A stretch of 64,000 nt of DNA from Bacteroidota bacterium (GTDB lineage Bacteria > Bacteroidota > Bacteroidia > AKYH767-A > OLB10). The notes under the pieces were generated by a model that did not search any database, was not told the DNA's origin, and saw only the letters and a program-made list of their open reading frames with translations. The position numbers and the translations under genes were made by a program. The stretch lies in contig JADKDR010000009.1 in the NCBI GenBank assembly GCA_016714535.1, positions 155,145 through 219,144 on the forward strand. The letters run 5' to 3'. Shown here piece by piece: positions 28,810-40,745 of this stretch; position 1 is the stretch's first letter; each line of letters opens with the position of its first letter.

Positions 28810-31214
28810 TTAAAAATTAAAATTATAGGTTATCGAAGGAATTACTGGAAATAAACTCACTTGCTTAGCCTTCACTTCGAGGTTACCTGTAGTTGCGTTG
28901 GTGGTACTTTCAAAGTAAATAAAGAAGGGATTGTAACGGTTGTAAACATTAAATACACTGAAGTTCCAGTTACTTTTAAATTTCCCCTTTGTCTTTAAAT
29001 ATAACGTAGCGCTTATATCGGCACGGTGATACGATTGCAATCGATAACTATTTAGTGGAGTATAGGTATTATAAATCTGCGAGCCCTGCCCAAAATCAGG
29101 CGCCTGCGGATTTGAAAAATCAAGGGGTCCTACAAACAAAACCTATCCTGCGGTAAGGTGAGGGCATTGCCCGTACTGTAAACCCAAACTGCACCAAAGG
29201 TCCAGCGATCGTTAAGACGATACGATAGCACAAGCGATACATCGTGCCTGCGGTCGTATTTAGGGAAAAATATATCTCCAAAATTTTTATCATCAAATTG
29301 CCTGAATGTCCAGGAAAGCGTGTAACCTGCCCATCCATTAAACTTACCATATGCCTTCTTAAAAAAGAACTCGGCACCATAACTCCAGCCTTTGCCAAAT
29401 ACAAAATTATTATCCTGATTATTTTTAACATCTTCGTCAGGCTGCGCTCCATCCCTATACTCAATCTGATTTCGCATATCCTTATAGTACACTTCAATTG
29501 AGGACTCGTACATGTTATCTTTAAAATTCTTAAAAAAGCCAAACGCATACTGTGTGCTCACTTGTGGTTTCACGCGGTCGCTACTTGGCACCCACACATC
29601 TGTGGGTAGCGAAATGGAAGAGATAGAAGCGAGATGGATGTACTGATAATTTTTCGTGTAAGATGCCTTTAAGGATGTTTTTCCGTTAATTGAATACTTG
29701 GCCGAAAAACGAGGCTCTGCATTAATATAATTTTTTACGATGTCACCCTTACCATATACGATGGTATCTTTTGGCTTAAAATTTTCATCTAGCACATACC
29801 TATCAAAAGGGCCTACTTGCATAAAGTCAGTTACCCGCACACCGTAGGTTACAGTCCAGTCATCATTTATGTTCCAATCATCGGTAGCGTATAGGGATAG
29901 GTCATGTGCATATAACTTGTAGGGCTTACCAAGGTCAAAAACTGTTTCGCCTTGCCTGGCACTTGCGCTCTGTGGAGTAAAAGAGTGAAAAATATAATTG
30001 GCTCCAAACTTAATATGATGCAAGATATGCGGAAAATAGTCGAAATCGGTTTTCAAATTCCAGTCGCGTACTCCACTGAAAAGTTTAAATTCAAAATCAT
30101 CCTGACCGGCACCGAAACTAAAATCGTAATCGGTAAAAATCAGCGAAGTATTCATAAATAACTTATCGTTGAATAAATGATTCCAACGAAGCGTAGCCGT
30201 TGCATTTCCCCACGGGATATCAGCAGAAAAATCACCGGTGGGACTTTTAAAAGTAAATACATCGCGACCAAAATATCCGCTAAGAAACAAACGGTCTTTA
30301 TCACCAAAACGATAATTGACTTTGGCATTGAGATCATAAAAAAAATATTTATTGCCGGCACCGCGCGAATCGGGGTCTACAAAAGGCTCGCGTAAAAACA
30401 AATCAATAAAAGTTCTGCGGGCACTGATGATAAATGATGAGGTATCCTTTTTAATAGGCCCTTCAATGGTAAGTCGGCTTGCAATAAAACCAACTCCACC
30501 CTGCACATGAAAGTCTTTGTTATTGCCCTCTTTCATGGTAATGTCAACTACCGATGCCAGACGCCCACCATAATTGGCAGGCATGCCGCCTTTGGTAAGA
30601 GTAAGATTTTTAACCGCATCGGCATTGAACACACTAAAAAATCCAAACAAGTGCGAAGCATTATAAACTGGTGCTTCGTCAAGTAAAATTAAATTCTGAT
30701 CGGGACCACCACCACGCACATAAAATCCTGAGTTGCCCTCACCCGAACTTTTAACTCCGGGTAACAACTGTATGGCTTTCATTAAATCTACCTCACCCAT
30801 AAATGCAGGAAGGGTTTTAATTTTTTCAACATCCCAATCAATTTTTCCCATAATGGTTGATTGCACATTCTGATCCTTACGTTCTCCAGTTACTTCAATC
30901 GCTTTGGTTTCAATTATTTTTGATTCCAAATCAATATTGAGTCGAATGTCTTTATCTAACTTAACCTTTTGACCAAATTCCTGATAACCCAAATAAGAAC
31001 ATGCAATGGTATATTCTCCCTTTTCTAAGGTAAGTGAATAAAAGCCGTACACATTGGAGGTTGACCCTTTAAGGGTTTCCTTTGTATATACATTAGCGCC
31101 TATCATACTCTCTCCGGTGGTCTTGTCTTTTACGTAACCCGATATGGTAAACTTTTGAGATATGGCAGTGTACCAGGAAATCGATATCACTACAAACGAT
31201 AAAATTCGTTTCAT
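28810..31214 (-). CDS. TonB-dependent receptor (one frameshift)
   Basis: About 802 residues after correction. Signal peptide 1-19; carboxypeptidase-like regulatory domain at about 23-105 (ISGYVKDKTTGESMIGANV); plug at about 120-230 (LLPGVKSSGEGNSGFYVRGG, GGMPANYGGRLASVVDI); then the barrel. As sequenced the frame stops after LTLPQDRF. One more base in the A-run 29138-29141 continues into LFVGPLDFSNPQAPDFG and the final strands (PVIPSITYNFNF, ending in Phe). It forms a pair with the DUF4249 lipoprotein downstream. The imported substrate is unknown. Confidence 0.88.
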
Positions 31215-31320
31215 ATAATTGGTGAGAAAGTTATTAAAAATTGCGGGCGCAAAGGAACATTAAAAACACCAATGTGGATAGTATTAAAGTACTTTAGGTG
31301 TTAAAATAAATGTTAAGTTA

Positions 31321-32087
31321 TTACCTGGGAAGCCGCATTGAAAAACCAAGACTACCATAAAAATCAGGCGCATTATCTGACAACTTGTAACCCCCACTAA
31401 TATCGAGTTGCATGTCTCGGGTAAGCAAGAAGGTTAACCCACCATCTACCAAATGCGATGCTTTTGATTGATCAGGAACAAAACCAAAAACTTCAATATA
31501 TCCACCTAAAAAATCATTAAAGGAATAAGCTGTAGTGAGTGTATAAATAAATGTTGCCTCACTGGAATTGCCATCCCACTCTGCGCCCAGGTTGTATCCA
31601 ATATTTAGTTTTGGAGTAAGTGCATGTTGCAAGGTAAAACGAAAATCGCTGGCAAATGAATTGGTTGCAAACTCAGGTGTTGCAGTTTGAGGAATGTAAA
31701 TGTGACCAATGAACGATGTCATGGGAACCCAGCCCTTTGCTTCGCTAAGCTTTGCCTTAAATCCAACCCCTAAGGGATTTAATCCGGTTTGATTGCGTTT
31801 ACTGGTATTAGAGCTAATCAATTCGGTAATAGCCCTTAATTCGAAATTTGAATTTACACCATATTTCCACAAAACGGTTGGAACAACAAAGTTGGTAACA
31901 CTGGCAGTAACTTGCTCATAGTTGAAGCCCATTTCGATTGAAAATGCCCCGCAGGCACCAAATAGCTGGTTTCGGTTTGGTCGGGGCGGTCTGTTTGTAT
32001 AGGTGGCAACTCTTGTGCATGAAGACTGAGTAAGGTGAAAAACAAACAACCACAAAGTATCAAAAATCTAAAAGAGAAGTTATTCAT
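31321..32087 (-). CDS. Phenol_MetA_deg-type outer-membrane protein (one frameshift)
   Basis: About 256 residues after correction. Signal peptide 1-24 (ending LLSLHAQ), then the family signature IQTDRPDQTETSYLVPAGHF. The frame then breaks; one extra T at 31938-31939 gives QIEMGFNYEQ and continues to the C-terminal barrel strands (FYGSLGFSMRLPR). The family (PF13557, called transporter or phenol-degradation protein) forms small beta-barrels in the outer membrane with unproven transport roles. It ends about 106 bases beyond the start of the TonB receptor gene on the same strand. Confidence 0.8.
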
Positions 32088-32099
32088 AAAATTTTCTAA

Positions 32100-33068
32100 T
32101 TAATGCTTTAATGGTCGCTTTTTTACAATTCCGCCTTTGGTATCTTTTACGCTACTCATAACAACAAATGCCTCCGGGGCAATCTTCGCAATCTCGTTGT
32201 TTAGTTTGCTTAGTTCGAGCCTAGTTATCACCGTGTAAATAATTTCCACATCAAATCTCTCGCCATGCTTACCATAACCTCGCTTGCCATGTAGTATGGT
32301 AACTCCCCTACCCATGGTTTCAACTATCATTTTTCTGATTTCTTCATGTTGCTCAGAAACAATGGTTACTCCAATATACTCTTCAATACCTTCCACAATA
32401 AAATCAAGAGTCTTGCTAGCAGATAGATAGGTAATCATTGAGTACATGGCCGTTTCAACAGAAAGCAAATATGCAGCTGAGCCAAATATCAGCACGTTGA
32501 TAACGATAATAATATCGCCAACTGAGGTACTCAACTTTTTACTCAAATAAATAGCAAGCACCTCGGTTCCATCTATAACTGCGCCTCCACGCATGGCAAA
32601 CCCGATTCCAGCGCCAAGAAAAAAACCGCCAAAAATGGCTATGAGTAAATTATCATTGGTTACCAAAGGAAAATCGATAACAGCTACTGATAAGGCCAGC
32701 AGCGCTATCGCGCTAATCGTTTTAATAGCAAATGATTTGCCTAATAAACGGTATCCTAAGTAGACAAAGGGCATGTTAATGACTACTATTAGCAGCGAAA
32801 AAGGAATTTTAAATACCAAAGAAAAAAGCAACGAAATTCCGGTAGCCCCACCATCAATAAAATTATTGCTTAATAAAAAACCCTTTAAACCAAATGCAGC
32901 CGAAACGACTCCGGTAGCAATAAAGAGGGCACTCTTTATTTCGCTTTTTAACGAAACCTGAAAGGCGTGATATGCCTTTTTAGCCTTGTCTGAATTGAGG
33001 TTAGCTATAGGTTCACCTTTAAGCTGTGATAACTTTTTAAAAACGCTTCGTATAAAAATTGCTAACAT
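32100..33068 (-). CDS. YitT-family membrane protein
   Basis: 322 residues. After a 40-residue charged N-terminus come five or six membrane helices (about 43-215; NNFIDGGATGISLLFSLVF and GGFFLGAGIGFAMRGGAVID are family hallmarks). A cytoplasmic DUF2179 domain follows (about 235-310: GVTILHGKRGYGKHGERFDV). YitT proteins are inner-membrane proteins of uncertain function. The gene ends 12 bases before the start of the outer-membrane protein gene on the same strand. Confidence 0.88.
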   Translation of the reverse strand: MLAIFIRSVFKKLSQLKGEPIANLNSDKAKKAYHAFQVSLKSEIKSALFIATGVVSAAFGLKGFLLSNNFIDGGATGISLLFSLVFKIPFSLLIVVINMPFVYLGYRLLGKSFAIKTISAIALLALSVAVIDFPLVTNDNLLIAIFGGFFLGAGIGFAMRGGAVIDGTEVLAIYLSKKLSTSVGDIIIVINVLIFGSAAYLLSVETAMYSMITYLSASKTLDFIVEGIEEYIGVTIVSEQHEEIRKMIVETMGRGVTILHGKRGYGKHGERFDVEIIYTVITRLELSKLNNEIAKIAPEAFVVMSSVKDTKGGIVKKRPLKH

Positions 33069-33217
33069 AATTGTAGAGTGGCAAATCTAATCAAATATTA
33101 AAACTACACCCTTACTTATAAAACGCAATGTTATTAATTAGCACCAAAATCAGTCCTATATTGAACAGCGTTATAGGCACAATTAAAAGTTTCTGTACGG
33201 CTTACTATTTTTTTCTC

Positions 33218-33225
33218 TATGTTTG
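33218..33225 (+). promoter_or_regulatory. Putative -7 element for the permease gene
   Basis: TATGTTTG fits TAnnTTTG and ends 19 bases before the corrected ATG at 33245. No convincing TTTG lies at the -33 distance. Confidence 0.35.
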
Positions 33226-33244
33226 AAAACATTAATAATTGCCA

Positions 33245-35166
33245 ATGAATTTATTCAGAAGAAAAAATCTTCAATCAATTATCAAAGATATTGATTCGCA
33301 AAAGCCGAGCATGGTACCATGGGTAAGCATCTAGGATTGCGCGACCTAACTGCATTTGGAATAGCTGCAATAATTGGTGCAGGCATTTTTAGCACCATAG
33401 GTAATGCAAGTGCAAGTGGCGGCCCCGGGGTTGTTTTACTTTTTATTTTTACCGCAATGGCATGCACATTTGCAGCTTTTGCTTATGCCGAATTTGCCAG
33501 TATGGTGCCTGTTAGCGGCAGCGCCTACACCTATAGTTATATTGCCTTTGGCGAAATTATAGCCTGGATAATTGGTTGGGCACTAATCATGGAATATGGC
33601 ATTGGTAATATTACTATAGCCATTTCGTGGAGCGATTACTTTACCACACTCATGCACAATTTTGGCTGGGACTTACCTGCCTGGAGCACCATGGACATTG
33701 TATCTGCCTATAACGGATATCACGATGCTGAGAAATTGATACATGCCGGCACTCCGTACGATGGGCTGCAACATAACCTTAAGCAAGCGCACATAGCCTA
33801 TCTCAATGCACCGAAACTAGCAGGGTTGCACATTGTGGCCGATATTCCTGCTTTATGTATGATTGTATTTATAACCTGGCTGGTTTACCGTGGTATGCAA
33901 GAGTCGCGCAATGCAAGTAATATTATGGTGATAATAAAACTTGCCATAGTACTTTTGGTAATTGCAGTAGGTTTTTTTTATATTAATAAAGATAACTGGG
34001 ATCCATTTTTACCAAACGGAATTTCGGGTGTATTAAAAGGAGTTGCAGCGGTGTTTTTTGCCTATATTGGTTTTGATGCAATTAGCACCACGGCCGAAGA
34101 GTGCAAAAATCCTCAACGCGATTTGCCGCGAAGCATGTTCTACAGCATTTCTATTTGCACAGTTCTCTATATCATCATTGCACTAGTACTTACCGGTATG
34201 GTTAACTATCGCGAGCTTGGCGTTGGCGATCCGCTGGCATTTGTTTTCGAAAGGGTGGGTATTAAATGGATGTCATTTATTATTTCAATTAGTGCTGTAG
34301 TGGCCATGGCCAGTGTGTTTTTGGTTTTTCAAATTGGTCAACCCCGTATCTGGATGAGCATGAGCCGCGATGGCTTGCTTCCAAAAAAATTCTCGAAAAT
34401 ACATCCTCGCTTTAAAACCCCTTCATTTGCTACTATTATAACAGGTTTTGTAGTAGCCATTCCGGCATTGTTTCTTAACCTAAATTGGGTTACAGATGTT
34501 TGTAGTATTGGAACCTTGTTTGCCTTTGTATTGGTTTGTGCCGGGGTATTAAAATTACAAATAAGCAAAGATGCACCAGAACGAAAGTTTAAAACTCCTT
34601 ATTTAAATGGACGCTATTTTCTTCCGGTCATTCTAACGCTGGTTCTTTTGGCTGTTTACTTTTATAATGGTGACACTATGAAAAGTTTTCTTGTAAATGC
34701 CCCTCGTATGTATGCAAAGTCGGAGCTAATTACCAACCTTGATAAGCGCGAAATAGAACATATAAAATATAGTATAAGCATGTATGCGCCTCAAACCTAT
34801 TCGCAATCGGGAAATGATGTTCAGGCCACGCTTGAAAATTTTAGCGATCAGGAATACGAGGATTTTTTAAAGACAACGCAACTTAGTGAAAGTAAGAAAT
34901 ATGAGTCGGGCTGGAAACTATTTAAACACAAAGTTCCAATATGGATTTTCATACTGGTTGCCATTTTCCTTTTATATATGGCCATTAAGCATAACCTTTC
35001 GCTTATTCCTTTGTTAGGTCTATTGTGTTGCCTCTATATGATGTGCGAAATGAGCTACATCAACTGGCTGTATTTTACAGGATGGTTATTAATAGGTCTC
35101 GTAATTTACTTCATATATGGATACAGTAACAGTAAATTGAATCATAAAAAACCACATACTATTTAA
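33245..35166 (+). CDS. APC-family amino acid permease (one frameshift near the N-terminus)
   Basis: About 641 residues after correction. The start at 33245 gives MNLFRRKNLQSIIKDIDSQK, then PSMV. The frame breaks at CC 33317-33318; a third C links it to MGKHLGLRDLTAFGIAAIIG, the classic first helix of the amino acid/polyamine/cation transporter family (GAGIFSTIG). About 12-14 membrane helices follow, with ECKNPQRDLPRSM in the expected cytoplasmic loop. Two extra soluble stretches, at about residues 155-185 and 480-550, make it longer than usual. It should import amino acids across the inner membrane. Confidence 0.87.
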
Positions 35167-35204
35167 GATTTATCTAATTGTTTTCTTATGGCAAATTTTC
35201 CACC

Positions 35205-35374
35205 TATCTTTGCTATGCATACCACCGGGTGCGCCCAATTGCCCAAAGGCAATTGTACTGACCAAGGTGTGCAGTTGTGGTCAACAAAAACACGCCTTGA
35301 TATTCGAAAAAATTGTTCCTGAAAAATTCAAAATATTAAACTTAGGAAGACTCTTAATTCATAATAAATAATTT
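35205..35374 (+). promoter_or_regulatory. Putative promoter and structured leader of the SDR gene
   Basis: TATCTTTG (35205-35212) fits the -7 consensus about 160 bases before the SDR start. The leader contains a perfect 8-bp stem, CAATTGCC-CAAA-GGCAATTG (35236-35255), and a weaker later stem (AAGGTGTG with CACGCCTT). It is unusually long for this window; no known riboswitch is recognised. Confidence 0.35.
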
Positions 35375-36136
35375 ATGCCAATAGCATTAATAACAGGTGC
35401 CACAGCTGGAATAGGAAAAGCATGTGCATATAAATTTGCACAACATGGATATGATTTGATTATTACTGGTCGCAGGATTGACCGGTTAGAGGCAGTTGCC
35501 TCAGATATACGCACCAATTTTGACAATCGAATAATGACACTCAATTTTGATGTTCGTCATCAAAAAGAGGTAGAAGAAGCCATCAACAGCCTTTCGTTCA
35601 ATTTTAAAGAAATTGATATACTTATAAATAGTGCAGGCCTTGCCAGTGGCCTATCAAACATACAAGACGGAGATATTGCTGATTGGGATAAAATGATTGA
35701 TACGAATGTAAAAGGTTTGTTGTATGTGTCGCGGGCAGTTATGCCATTAATGATTAAGCGTAAGCACGGTCATATTATTAATTTGGGAAGTATAGCCGGC
35801 AAAGAAACTTATGCCAAAGGCAATGTATATTGCGCAACAAAATATGCTGTTGACAGCATTAGCAAAGCTATGCGTATTGATTTGCTACCTCATCATATAA
35901 AAGTAACCAATATAACCCCGGGTGCTGTTGAAACCGAATTTAGTTTGGTACGTTTTAGTGGTGACGCAGCAAAAGCAAAATCTGTTTATGCCGGTTATGA
36001 GCCTTTAACAGCCGATGATATTGCTGATACTATTTTCTTTGCTGCATCGCGTCCGGTTAATGTTGTAATTAATGATATTGTGATAACTCCGCTTGCACAG
36101 GCAAACACGGCTTACCTTATGCGATCAACCACCTGA
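35375..36136 (+). CDS. Short-chain dehydrogenase/reductase, YdfG-like
   Basis: 253 residues, classical SDR. The NADP-binding loop is TGATAGIG at residues 7-14, with basic residues after strand 2 (GRRIDR) that favour NADP. NSAG and the catalytic Ser-Tyr-Lys set (GSIAGKETYAKGNVYCATKY) are present. The closest family is the 3-hydroxy acid dehydrogenase YdfG, which oxidises serine and similar hydroxy acids. The stop lies 5 bases from the end of the convergent HmuY gene. Confidence 0.9.
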   Translation: MPIALITGATAGIGKACAYKFAQHGYDLIITGRRIDRLEAVASDIRTNFDNRIMTLNFDVRHQKEVEEAINSLSFNFKEIDILINSAGLASGLSNIQDGDIADWDKMIDTNVKGLLYVSRAVMPLMIKRKHGHIINLGSIAGKETYAKGNVYCATKYAVDSISKAMRIDLLPHHIKVTNITPGAVETEFSLVRFSGDAAKAKSVYAGYEPLTADDIADTIFFAASRPVNVVINDIVITPLAQANTAYLMRSTT

Positions 36137-36141
36137 TTTTT

Positions 36142-37122
36142 TCAAAGTCGTTGATATTCAAATTTCGGATACCCCTTTTTGCCGCTCTCGTTATAAAATC
36201 TATAAAGTGCAATTTATAAAAATAGCCCTTGTTATCTTTTAGTATGTAAACGTGGCCTGGTTTAACTTTTGAACATGCCCGCATTGATATCAAAGTATTT
36301 CCATTCAAATCCTATGGCATCGCGCGCCTTGGTTAGTATCTTGTTTTTGGCAAATTCGTAATCCACTTTTTCATAGCTATAACTGCTGTCAACAGTAGCT
36401 TGTAACATATTTGGGTTTATCAATACTCCTGTAACCAGGTAAGGAAATGGCAAACTATTTTGAGAAAAAATAACCCGGTATCGTGTAAACTGAATATGCC
36501 ATTGATTATATTGGGGTTCTAGTGACAACACGTTGCCAGCATTATCAAATGTAAAATACTGATAACTGAAATTATTATCTCGTTCAATAACAATATTTGC
36601 TGACTGCGTAGAAGCGATACTTGCGTACTCAAATCTAAACGAATTATTATTACAATCAACAATTCTGATTTTCCAAAATCGCTCAGCAAAATTCGAATAG
36701 AGGTAACCGCGATCGACAACAAATATTTGATTTTTATTGTTATTCCAATTTCCTATTGCAAGGCTATCCTTATTCCATGACGGGGCATCCCACAAAAATA
36801 CGAGTCCGGTAGTATCGGTTACAGCAGAAAATATATTGCTGTTAACTTTAGCTATGTGCATGAGTTTGCCGCCATTCATGTAGGAGAAAAAATTGTTGTC
36901 TTGCGCATCAAATGCAAGATCCCAGGCTGCAAAACGGCTATTGAATGTATCCTTATTGCTTAAGTTAAAATAAACCTGTTGTTCATACAATTCGCCCTGC
37001 TCTACCTGAGCAATAGTGCCGTTGCCGGGTTGAGGTAATTGTACCGCATTTTCTTCTTTGAGACAGCTACTACATAACTGCACAACTAAAAGCAAAACCA
37101 TGATATTTCTCCAAGCTACCAT
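36142..37122 (-). CDS. HmuY-family lipoprotein (two frameshifts)
   Basis: About 327 residues after correction. The ATG at 37122 lies one base beyond the receptor stop and gives a lipoprotein signal (MVAWRNIMVLLLVVQLCSSC). HmuY-type features follow: a repeated W-D-L-A-F strand (FAAWDLAFDAQ) and a C-terminal WKYFDINAGMFK. After that, one extra base at 36267-36270 breaks the frame and one missing base at 36195-36198 shifts it again. Correcting both gives VKPGHVYILKDNKGYFYKL, then FYNESGKKGYPKFEYQRL and a stop, the standard HmuY ending. HmuY binds haem at the cell surface and passes it to the TonB receptor; here that partner is coded directly upstream. Confidence 0.82.
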
Positions 37123-37123
37123 T

Positions 37124-39348
37124 TCAATTTTTCTTTTTATTGAATTCGTAACGCAATTCAAGCATGTAATTTCTTCCCATTGCTACAGGAGTGATAGGTC
37201 CACCACCATGAGGTAGGGCGGCCGCTGTTGAATTAACAATATTAGTAACGTCCAAAATATTTTTTACTCCACAAACGATTTTCAAATGGTTGTTAAATAA
37301 ACTCTTTGCTGCAATGATATCGAACATCGAAAATGCACCCGACCTTGTCAATGCCGACTCACCTATGTTACTCAAAGCAATTACCCTTGACACTCCATTT
37401 ACTTTAAAAAATGCGTTGATTTCTAAACCATAATTCTGATTATTGCAACCGGCTGTTGCTGCAAACTCAGGAGAATAATAAACTTCTTGATTCATTAATC
37501 CTGAATTGCCCACCATGTTAAAAGAAATAGTCGACTGCCAAAGATTACTTCGGGCGCCTACCCTTGCTCCTGCTCCATAGTTACGAAAGCTGCCACTATT
37601 TATATACGTATATTTAAAAAATAAGGGGTCAGTTAAGCCAAGCGTAATCAGATTTTCAATCATGTTGTAAAAAGAATTTATTCCTGCCTCAAACGATACC
37701 GTTTTAGCATACCACACCTTGGTAATATTTGCCTGCATGTTTAATGCTTGCTCTGGTTGCAAATTATTATTGCCCGTTATGTTATGATTGGCATCGATAA
37801 AATTGATATCCAGTTCCTTTAGCGATGGCGCCCTGAAACCCCTGGCAACAGAAACGCGAGCAATTGTGTTCTTAGCCGGATTGATGCGCAGATGTAACGA
37901 TGGAGTTACTGGGTTTCCAAATCTAGAGTTGTGTGACACACGTACTGAAGGCCTAACCACCACCTTGCTTAACATAGTAAACTCAATATTGCCAAATGCC
38001 GAAATGGAATTAAACTCCTGAAAATTATTGCGCAAACGAGCGCCTCTTGCGGCATCCAGTTGCAACTCGCTTCCTGCATTATACTTTACCTTTTTTGTAT
38101 CAGAATAGTCGGTCATAAGAACACGCACCATATGCATATCATACAGACTAGTATTCACATTAGGTCGGATGGCAATTCCTTATTTTCGAGTGTAACCAAA
38201 TCTTTTCTGTACGAAGTTTTTTGGCGTAAGTAACTGTTGTATGCCCCGGTAACTTTTATGCTTTTCTTATTGTTCCAACTATGTGAGTATGTCATATCAG
38301 CTGATGCACGTCTGGTAAAAAAACGATCATCAAAAGCATAAGCCTCATAAGGAGTAATAGTAGGAGCATTTTTGTCAATTATTGTTTCGTCCAGATACGA
38401 AGACTTTATTCTTATTTCGCTTTTATTAAATCGATAGCCTGCACCTGCATTCGCTACATACTGAACACGAGGGTTCCATAATTGTGTACGTTGTGTTCCC
38501 GGATCAGGATATCCATCAAAAAAATTACGCGCGCCACTTACATTATACCATGCATTTTTACTACCGCCTCCTACTGCAATACCAGTATTGTAATTGCCTA
38601 CCGACTCATATTTTCCATTTACATTTATAAGCAAAGGCGATTCAACTTGCGATGCAGTTATAATATTGATAACTCCACCTAATGCATCGCTTCCGTAAAT
38701 ACTCGAAAGTGGACCTTCAATTATTTCTACGCCTGATACATTTTGAAGTGTAAGTTGATTTAAATCAATATTGCCATTCTCACGACCATTTACCGGAATG
38801 CCATCCACCATTACCTTTACATTTTGACCTCCCAAGCCATTAAGTTGCAAATTGCTTCCCAAAATTGGGTCTTGCGTAATTCGCATTCCGGGCTGTGTTA
38901 GTAATACATCATTCAAGGTGGTGCTTGCCTTTTGCTCTATTTGTTTCTTGTCAATCACTTTTACCTGGTATGCACTCTCGGCAGCAGTTTGATATTGCAA
39001 TCCGGTTGATTTAATTTCTACAGTTGGCAAATCAATTTCCAGAGGTTTTAAGTAAATGTTGGTGTTGACGGAGGTAAGCGTTATTGATTGTGTTAAAAAG
39101 CCTCTTTTATAAATAGAAATTTTAGAGGGTGTAATGATGTCCACCTTTGCAAGTCCATTGGCATCTGCAATAAACTGCCTTCCACTACCATCATATATAG
39201 TAATGGTTGCATACTCAATAGCAGTTGAATCACTTGCAGCACGCACGGTTAGATGTACTAGCTCTGATTGAGAATTTCCATTTACAAAAAGTACACATAG
39301 AAAAAAGCTTAACAATAAACTCTTTAATGCATGGTATATGGACAACAT
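37124..39348 (-). CDS. TonB-dependent receptor, HmuR/BtuB-like (one frameshift)
   Basis: About 742 residues after correction. Signal peptide about 1-27; a carboxypeptidase-like domain at about 30-100; plug at about 125-240 (VLLTQPGMRITQDPILGSNL, EIIEGPLSSIYGSDALGGVI); barrel to the end. The frame breaks after LPSDL near 38160; one added T joins it to NTSLYDMHMVRVLMTDY. The plug sequence (EGPLSSIYGSDALGG) is of the HmuR/BtuB type used for haem or corrinoids. The adjoining HmuY-like genes on both sides favour haem, though no diagnostic haem-binding His motif was identified. Confidence 0.87.
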
Positions 39349-39382
39349 AATGTGTTATTAAGTGCTAAATAGCATATGCCAT

Positions 39383-40648
39383 TTAGTTTACAAAAACTTT
39401 TGTCTGATAAAAATTATTGCCGGTACTGATAGTTACAAAATACAAACCTGTGCTTAAATTTGTTTTTTTGATGCTGGTATTGTTAAGTCCATTGCTTAAA
39501 CTCAATTGCTCGCTCAGCAGCACTTGCCCGTTCAAATTAATTAATTGCAATTCAGCATTTGTAGTAAGCGGGCTATTAACCAATATTGAAAGATTTGTTT
39601 CATTATTTATAAATCCAACAATTCCACCTGACTGATCATTGACAGCATTAATAGATGTTGGAATAAAGAGCAAATTAAAATCAATATTGCCATTGCTCAG
39701 TCCACCATAACCGGTAAAGGTGAGTTGAAAGATTGCACCATTTTTATCTTTAATAAAATAAGTGAGCGAGTCTTCAATAGACCAGGAGTTACCAGAAAAA
39801 GTTTTCCAATCGTAACCCATTACATTGATTTGTGAATTGAAACTACTCATATAGTTGGAAGCTTGAACCTGATTAACATCCACCCCACGGGCTTCAGCAA
39901 CCATAACTCCTTCATTAGCTAAAGCACCTACAACCGGATAGTAAAAATTAATTCCCTGATCGGCATAGTAGCGATTGAAAGTAATGTCCCAATCTGTATT
40001 TGCAGGTTCACGATCAACAATTTGTCCGGTGCGTAAACTGTAATATATCAACGTTTTATTGGCATATGGCGATTTGGAAATAGTAACGGTAGTATCAAAT
40101 GAATTGTTGAGGGTTGCATATCTAAAAGTATAATCGCCAGCCAGGTTGCGACTTTGAATCCAGAGTTTATAATAAACATCCGGGCTTCCATTTGCAACTA
40201 ACTTAAGCAGGTATAAGCTGTCGCCAACTACATTATGCGTTATTATATTATACGTTCCCCAGCCATAGTTAAACATATTGGCAGGATTATAATTACGATT
40301 GATAGCGCCCCAATACCAACTTGTGTCGGTATTATATAATTCGTTCCAGTTTATATTATTGGTGGTATCCAGTGTTGCAAAATCACCTGTATTGGCACCA
40401 CTAACAACATAGGCATGTACGCCATAGTTTGAATTAATGTGCACTCCGGCCGAATAGGCATTAATGCTAAATGCAAGCTCCCAATTATTTTTGGGTACAC
40501 TTACTTGATTGCCAGTACTGCAATCAAAAAATATTTCTGAAACATAACCTGCCTGAACCGAAACCTGATTTGGTGTTCCAGGCTGGGCATTAATACAATT
40601 AAATGAAATGGAGAAAATGATAATTGGCGCAAAAATAAACTTATACAT
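39383..40648 (-). CDS. T9SS-exported HmuY-like surface protein
   Basis: 421 residues. Signal peptide 1-21 (ending INAQ). Two HmuY-like halves are visible: EIFFDCSTGNQVSVPKNNWE with NWELAFSINAYSAG, and later TGQIVDREPANTDWDITFNR. A T9SS sorting domain follows from about residue 350 (INLNGQVLLSEQLSLSNGL, ending LSTGLYFVTISTGNNFYQT). It would be exported across the outer membrane and held at the surface or released. Upstream of the TonB receptor and the HmuY lipoprotein on the same strand, it probably belongs to the same haem-capture operon. Confidence 0.82.
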   Translation of the reverse strand: MYKFIFAPIIIFSISFNCINAQPGTPNQVSVQAGYVSEIFFDCSTGNQVSVPKNNWELAFSINAYSAGVHINSNYGVHAYVVSGANTGDFATLDTTNNINWNELYNTDTSWYWGAINRNYNPANMFNYGWGTYNIITHNVVGDSLYLLKLVANGSPDVYYKLWIQSRNLAGDYTFRYATLNNSFDTTVTISKSPYANKTLIYYSLRTGQIVDREPANTDWDITFNRYYADQGINFYYPVVGALANEGVMVAEARGVDVNQVQASNYMSSFNSQINVMGYDWKTFSGNSWSIEDSLTYFIKDKNGAIFQLTFTGYGGLSNGNIDFNLLFIPTSINAVNDQSGGIVGFINNETNLSILVNSPLTTNAELQLINLNGQVLLSEQLSLSNGLNNTSIKKTNLSTGLYFVTISTGNNFYQTKVFVN

Positions 40649-40745
40649 ATAGTTAACTTGGAATTTTGCGCGAATGTAGTATCAGCAATCAAGGATACCA
40701 CATGATAAATGTCATGGTTTGGTAAGAATTACAATTCTATGACAA

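Noticed and set aside
29120..29548. 142-codon minus-strand frame
   Set aside because: It lies entirely within the TonB receptor in another frame and has no family-like sequence.
36117..36308. Small minus-strand gene of 63 codons
   Set aside because: Its middle part is the missing end of the HmuY lipoprotein in a shifted frame, bracketed by two homopolymer indels; it is not an independent gene.
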